From Bergeyella cardium (lineage in GTDB: Bacteria; Bacteroidota; Bacteroidia; Flavobacteriales; Weeksellaceae), in the NCBI RefSeq assembly GCF_003614945.1, contig NZ_QYCZ01000001.1:638001-702000 (forward strand): a stretch of 64,000 nt of DNA. Direction: 5' to 3'. Below, piece after piece: positions 60,866-64,000 of this stretch; positions within the stretch are counted from its first letter, which is position 1; every line of letters starts with the position of its first letter. The position numbers were made by a program, and so were the translations under genes. Under the pieces are notes generated by a model. The model saw only the letters and a list, made by a program, of their open reading frames with translations. It was not told the origin of the DNA and ran no database searches.

Positions 60866-61801
60866 ATGAAAAAGATAATTTGCAGTTTTATGATTTTAGT
60901 TTCTGGGTTAGCATTTTCTCAGACCATATTAAATGCTACTTCTCCAGAGGAATTCAGAAAACTAAGAGAAGAAAACAAACAGATGGTGGGAGATTCAGTG
61001 GTTTCCACCAAGATAGAACCTCTTAAATATGGATATATAGACGAGAAAGATATCCTTAAAAGTATGGTCGTATGGGAAATCATAGATCTGAACGACAGGA
61101 TAAATCAACCGTTTTATCAGAATAGTGATGGGCTTGTGAGCCAGAATAAATCATTATTCCAAATCCTTTATGATGCAATTATTGAAGGAAAAATTACGGA
61201 GGTTTATGATGATGAGATGTTCCAGACCAAACTTGAGCCAGAGGCTATAAAGAACCGTGTAAGGTTTGAATCGCTCTCCGATGCGGGGGTTGAGAAAATC
61301 AATGAACAGGGAGCGCCTCTATCTGATGAGCAAAAGAGGGAATATACCGATATCTACGAGGTAAAGTCCGACAATGTGAAGCTCATTAAGATTAAAGGGA
61401 TGTGGTATATAGACAAGAGAGATTCTCAGATGAAGTACCGCCTTCTCGGTATAGCAGCAATGGGGCAAGACCCTTCTGCAATGGGGCAAGTAGGTCCCGA
61501 TGGTATGCCGATAGCACAAGATGATACCTATATAGACCTCTTTTGGATTTTCTATCCAAATGCAAGGGAAGTATTGGCGAATTCTATCGTCTTTAATAAT
61601 AGAAACCTCTCTTCCAATATTTCATTTGATGATATCCTTAATGCAAGGAGGTTCTCATCTGTCATCTACAAGTCTGGTTCGGGGCAGGGCAGTGGTGTAA
61701 TCTCCGATTATATCCCTAATGATGCCGATGAACAGCTCGAGGAAAGTGAGCGTATAAAAGACCAGATTCTACAGATGGAAAATGATATGTGGAACTACTA
61801 A
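60866..61801 (+). CDS. gldN: Gliding motility/T9SS protein GldN
   Basis: 311 residues from ATG 60866, which gives the signal peptide MKKIICSFMILVSGLAFSQ; the earlier in-frame ATG at 60830 overlaps gldM and lacks a signal peptide. Seen are VVWEIIDLNDRINQPFY, IKIKGMWYIDKRDSQMKYRLLGIAAMGQDP, DLFWIFYPNAREVLANSIVFNNRN, typical of GldN. Forms the ring complex with GldK. Ends at a strong terminator. Confidence 0.95.
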   Translation: MKKIICSFMILVSGLAFSQTILNATSPEEFRKLREENKQMVGDSVVSTKIEPLKYGYIDEKDILKSMVVWEIIDLNDRINQPFYQNSDGLVSQNKSLFQILYDAIIEGKITEVYDDEMFQTKLEPEAIKNRVRFESLSDAGVEKINEQGAPLSDEQKREYTDIYEVKSDNVKLIKIKGMWYIDKRDSQMKYRLLGIAAMGQDPSAMGQVGPDGMPIAQDDTYIDLFWIFYPNAREVLANSIVFNNRNLSSNISFDDILNARRFSSVIYKSGSGQGSGVISDYIPNDADEQLEESERIKDQILQMENDMWNY

Positions 61802-61820
61802 ACAAACACTAAATAAAACC

Positions 61821-61850
61821 AAAAGCCTTAGATATTTCTAAGGCTTTTTT
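61821..61850. terminator. Bidirectional terminator after gldN
   Basis: AAAAGCCTTAGA (61821-61832) and TCTAAGGCTTTT (61837-61848) form a perfect 12-bp stem with a TATT loop, followed by T residues, between convergent genes. Confidence 0.88.
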
Positions 61851-61880
61851 AGTTCATAAAATGAAGTCCGTTAATCCTGC

Positions 61881-63890
61881 TTATTTCAGTATTTTGTTGA
61901 TAGCGAATTTCAGCTTGTTAAAGAATCCTTTCTCAATAATGTCTATTCCCAGCCCAAAATTGCTGTCAGAGATTTCCCTGTACTGCTTTTTCAGTTCCTC
62001 GATTTCATCGTGAGGTATTTCCACATTAGATATTGGGTTATAGTCTATATAGGCACTACCACCATTTTTCCTGATATCTTTTTTTATCGTGTGGGAGAGA
62101 TATTTGTGATTGATACTCAGCTCTTGTACAGTATATTTTTCCTTAGTATCAATACTTTCATCAGTATTGAGGTGGATGGCATACTTCTCCCTGTCGAAAT
62201 TATGCCAGTAGAGGATATCCTTATGATTAAAGTCGCCCACATTCTTATTGATATTATGGTCAAAGAACATTAGGAACCTTCTGCCATTGTTTTTATCGGT
62301 AAAGTAAGCATTATCTACCTCTGCGGTGTATTCAGTAATGAATTCATTATTGAGTTTATCATCGGAAATGATTTCAATTTTAGGATTGATGAATACATTG
62401 CGTATATCCTCCTCTTTTCTATCATTATGGAAGTTCATAGAATAGAAAATGAAGTTATTCCAGCTATCGATAATTTCTCGTTTATTAGCATTTCGGAAGT
62501 ACCTTCTCATCGCATTGGCACGGTTGTTTCGGTACTTGGACTTAATACTGATTTTCCCTTTGTTGTTCACCACATTGATGTTGATTTCCTCCTCTATACC
62601 GTAGTTCGTACGGCTTACAGCAGGTCTTTGTTGCAGGCTTGCCCCTTGTCTTATCGGGAGATAATAGCAGAAGGAGACGATGCTTCCATTTTCCAGTCCA
62701 CCATACTCATCAAGCAGAGTAGGGTCTACGAAATACTCCTTATCGTTGTAATGAACTTTTAGAATTACATGATTAAAGGCGAGGAGAGACGGCTGATATA
62801 CCCTAAGGTAATGGTCTGCCTGGAAATTCACGAGGATAATCTCAGAGCTAATGTTCAAGTAATCAAAGAAGGTTTTCAGGAGTACGCACTTTGCTTTACA
62901 GTCGCCCTGCTTGTTGGTAAAAGTAATATCTGGCGATTGGGGAATGTGCCCATGCATCTCCATTTCATTGTAGATGTAGCGTATATGGTTTTGTACATAC
63001 TCTATTGCAAAGGCGATTTGCTGGTCTTTATCCTCTATCTCATCCAATTGCTTAGCAAATTCTGGTGCATAGGAGGATAGTGGATGTTCTGTTACTACCT
63101 GCTCGTAGTATGGTGTAATGAAGTTGGAGAGTTCTTCCCAGCTCGCTTTGGTTACAAAGTCTATGAATGGGTATACTTCCCGTTGCACATCCAGATCATT
63201 AATATAATCGTTATGAGAGAATTTGAAGCGTTCACCTTGTGGTATCTCACCTGTTTCATCAGGTAGGAGATTGCCATTTTCATCTCGGTAGAAGTGCTTT
63301 TTGTAGGTGAGAGGTTGTGTCCTGTCGTTAATTAGTTCAAAGCTATACAGCCCGTATGCCCAGTAGATATCGGGGCTTACTACAATGGAGCGGTAGAAAG
63401 CCTTTCGTAGGAAGTCTTTCTCAGTAAAATGTTTTGTAAGGGTATCCTCAAGGATGAGTATATCATAAAGCCTGAGATCTTTAATAGTAATATTTACCTT
63501 TTTGAGGCTTTGGAGTACGCCGCCGTTACTCTCATTCTCCTCATCGAGGACTTTTATGCTTACATCTGGGGTTTTATCAATAAGTACTCCGTCTCTAAGG
63601 ATAGAAATCCTGTGGATGAGGTACTGCCCGCCCTCTTCAAGTATGTGTTCATACACAGAGGCTGCTTTTAGGTTATCGGGCTGGTTGAGTGAGTATGCCA
63701 TTAGTTTGTACTCAGCATTTTCCTCATCGGAGGTATAGATTACCTTATCCAATACAAAGCAATAATCTCTTCCTTCATCGGTTTGCTCTTTGGAGAACTC
63801 GGTCTCGTGCAGATAGCTTATCAGCTGTTCATCACTTATTTTCTTAGCCCAGTGTTTCGGCTCACAGAATTCATATTCCTGTCTGTTCAT
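61881..63890 (-). CDS. DUF3857 plus transglutaminase-like protein
   Basis: 669 residues without an obvious signal peptide. The N-terminal DUF3857 region (about 40-210) is followed by a transglutaminase-like core: catalytic Cys in NKQGDCKAKCVLLKTFF (about residue 330), His in LAFNHVILKVHY and Asp in YFVDPTLLDEYGG, so the triad is complete. The C-terminal beta domain is longer than in short family members. Proteins of this architecture in Bacteroidota are often peptidases or cross-linking enzymes near the envelope, but the substrate is unknown. A TACATTTG -7 lies at 63911-63918 on the minus strand. Confidence 0.88.
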   Translation of the reverse strand: MNRQEYEFCEPKHWAKKISDEQLISYLHETEFSKEQTDEGRDYCFVLDKVIYTSDEENAEYKLMAYSLNQPDNLKAASVYEHILEEGGQYLIHRISILRDGVLIDKTPDVSIKVLDEENESNGGVLQSLKKVNITIKDLRLYDILILEDTLTKHFTEKDFLRKAFYRSIVVSPDIYWAYGLYSFELINDRTQPLTYKKHFYRDENGNLLPDETGEIPQGERFKFSHNDYINDLDVQREVYPFIDFVTKASWEELSNFITPYYEQVVTEHPLSSYAPEFAKQLDEIEDKDQQIAFAIEYVQNHIRYIYNEMEMHGHIPQSPDITFTNKQGDCKAKCVLLKTFFDYLNISSEIILVNFQADHYLRVYQPSLLAFNHVILKVHYNDKEYFVDPTLLDEYGGLENGSIVSFCYYLPIRQGASLQQRPAVSRTNYGIEEEININVVNNKGKISIKSKYRNNRANAMRRYFRNANKREIIDSWNNFIFYSMNFHNDRKEEDIRNVFINPKIEIISDDKLNNEFITEYTAEVDNAYFTDKNNGRRFLMFFDHNINKNVGDFNHKDILYWHNFDREKYAIHLNTDESIDTKEKYTVQELSINHKYLSHTIKKDIRKNGGSAYIDYNPISNVEIPHDEIEELKKQYREISDSNFGLGIDIIEKGFFNKLKFAINKILK

Positions 63891-63910
63891 ATGCGTTTTT
63901 TTTTCGAGCC

Positions 63911-63918
63911 CAAATGTA
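63911..63918 (-). promoter_or_regulatory. -7 promoter element of the transglutaminase-like gene
   Basis: TACATTTG on the minus strand, 21 bases before the start at 63890. The last 80 bases of the window are AT-rich with no other signal. Confidence 0.55.
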
Positions 63919-64000
63919 GGAATTATTTTTCTGGTTTAATATCCCTTTTTAGTGTTAATACTTCCCTTTCTAAATGTTAAAATTATTATTAAAATTAAGA

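Overview
The window reads as chromosome from a low-GC member of the Bacteroidota, most likely class Flavobacteriia and plausibly near Chryseobacterium, Riemerella or Bergeyella. The evidence is a complete type IX secretion/gliding block (gldK, gldL, gldM, gldN), DUF4270 and DUF349 proteins, atpD-atpC encoded apart from the rest of the ATP synthase, a type III pantothenate kinase, and a -7 promoter element TAnnTTTG that recurs in front of many genes. Species assignment is inference. No prophage, insertion sequence, CRISPR array, rRNA operon or integrase was seen; most of the window is housekeeping with short transcription units on both strands.

Layout. 1-1.6 kb: end of a glycosyltransferase-like gene, then about 690 non-coding bases holding a 21-bp-period repeat array with phased A-tracts. 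1.6-8.4 kb (minus): uvrA, a secreted protein with a duplicated domain, an acyl-CoA carboxylase carboxyltransferase subunit, kbl. 8.6-9.5 kb (plus): an ExbB/TolQ-like plus DUF2149 pair of the type found in haem-uptake (hmu) operons, here without receptor or CobN-like partner. 9.7-12 kb (minus): coaX and an aminotransferase, with two related hairpin elements between them that look like small RNA genes. 12-19.3 kb: dipeptidyl peptidase, M3 peptidase, two tandem repeat lipoproteins, purD. 19.6-26.3 kb: a DUF349 protein, aroE, tRNA-Ser(GGA), ahcY, a GldA-like ATPase with thiamine pyrophosphokinase, ribF. 26.4-33.8 kb: atpDC, rlmH, a YihY-family protein, a frameshifted membrane-protein relic, a pseudouridine synthase, a DUF2807 protein, a FabH-like enzyme, carbonic anhydrase. 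34-40.7 kb: tRNA-Ser(TGA), a fused pyrE-pyrF gene with eukaryote-like OMP decarboxylase motifs, a LuxC-type reductase divergent from fdx-serC-serA-DUF1015. 40.8-47 kb (minus): pyrH-frr, the yicC-gmk-(NadA-like fragment)-RDD-gpsA unit, and a DUF302 protein. 47.2-52.8 kb: glycosyltransferases, rbfA, a LolC/E-type permease, a repeat-rich gap, a phosphopantetheinyl transferase, panC. 52.9-61.8 kb (plus): a starch-synthase N-domain protein, a DUF4270 lipoprotein, glmS, gldKLMN. The window ends with a transglutaminase-like protein.

Functional threads are nucleotide synthesis (purD, pyrEF, pyrH, gmk), cofactors (coaX, panC, ribF, thiamine pyrophosphokinase), serine synthesis (serC, serA), translation (frr, rbfA, rlmH, two tRNA-Ser), and envelope/secretion (gld genes, glmS, LolC/E-like, lipoproteins). 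The most unusual items are the 21-bp array, the paired hairpin RNA candidates beside coaX, the orphan HmuU/HmuV-like pair, the fused UMP-synthase-like gene, and the single-domain NadA relative inside the gmk operon.
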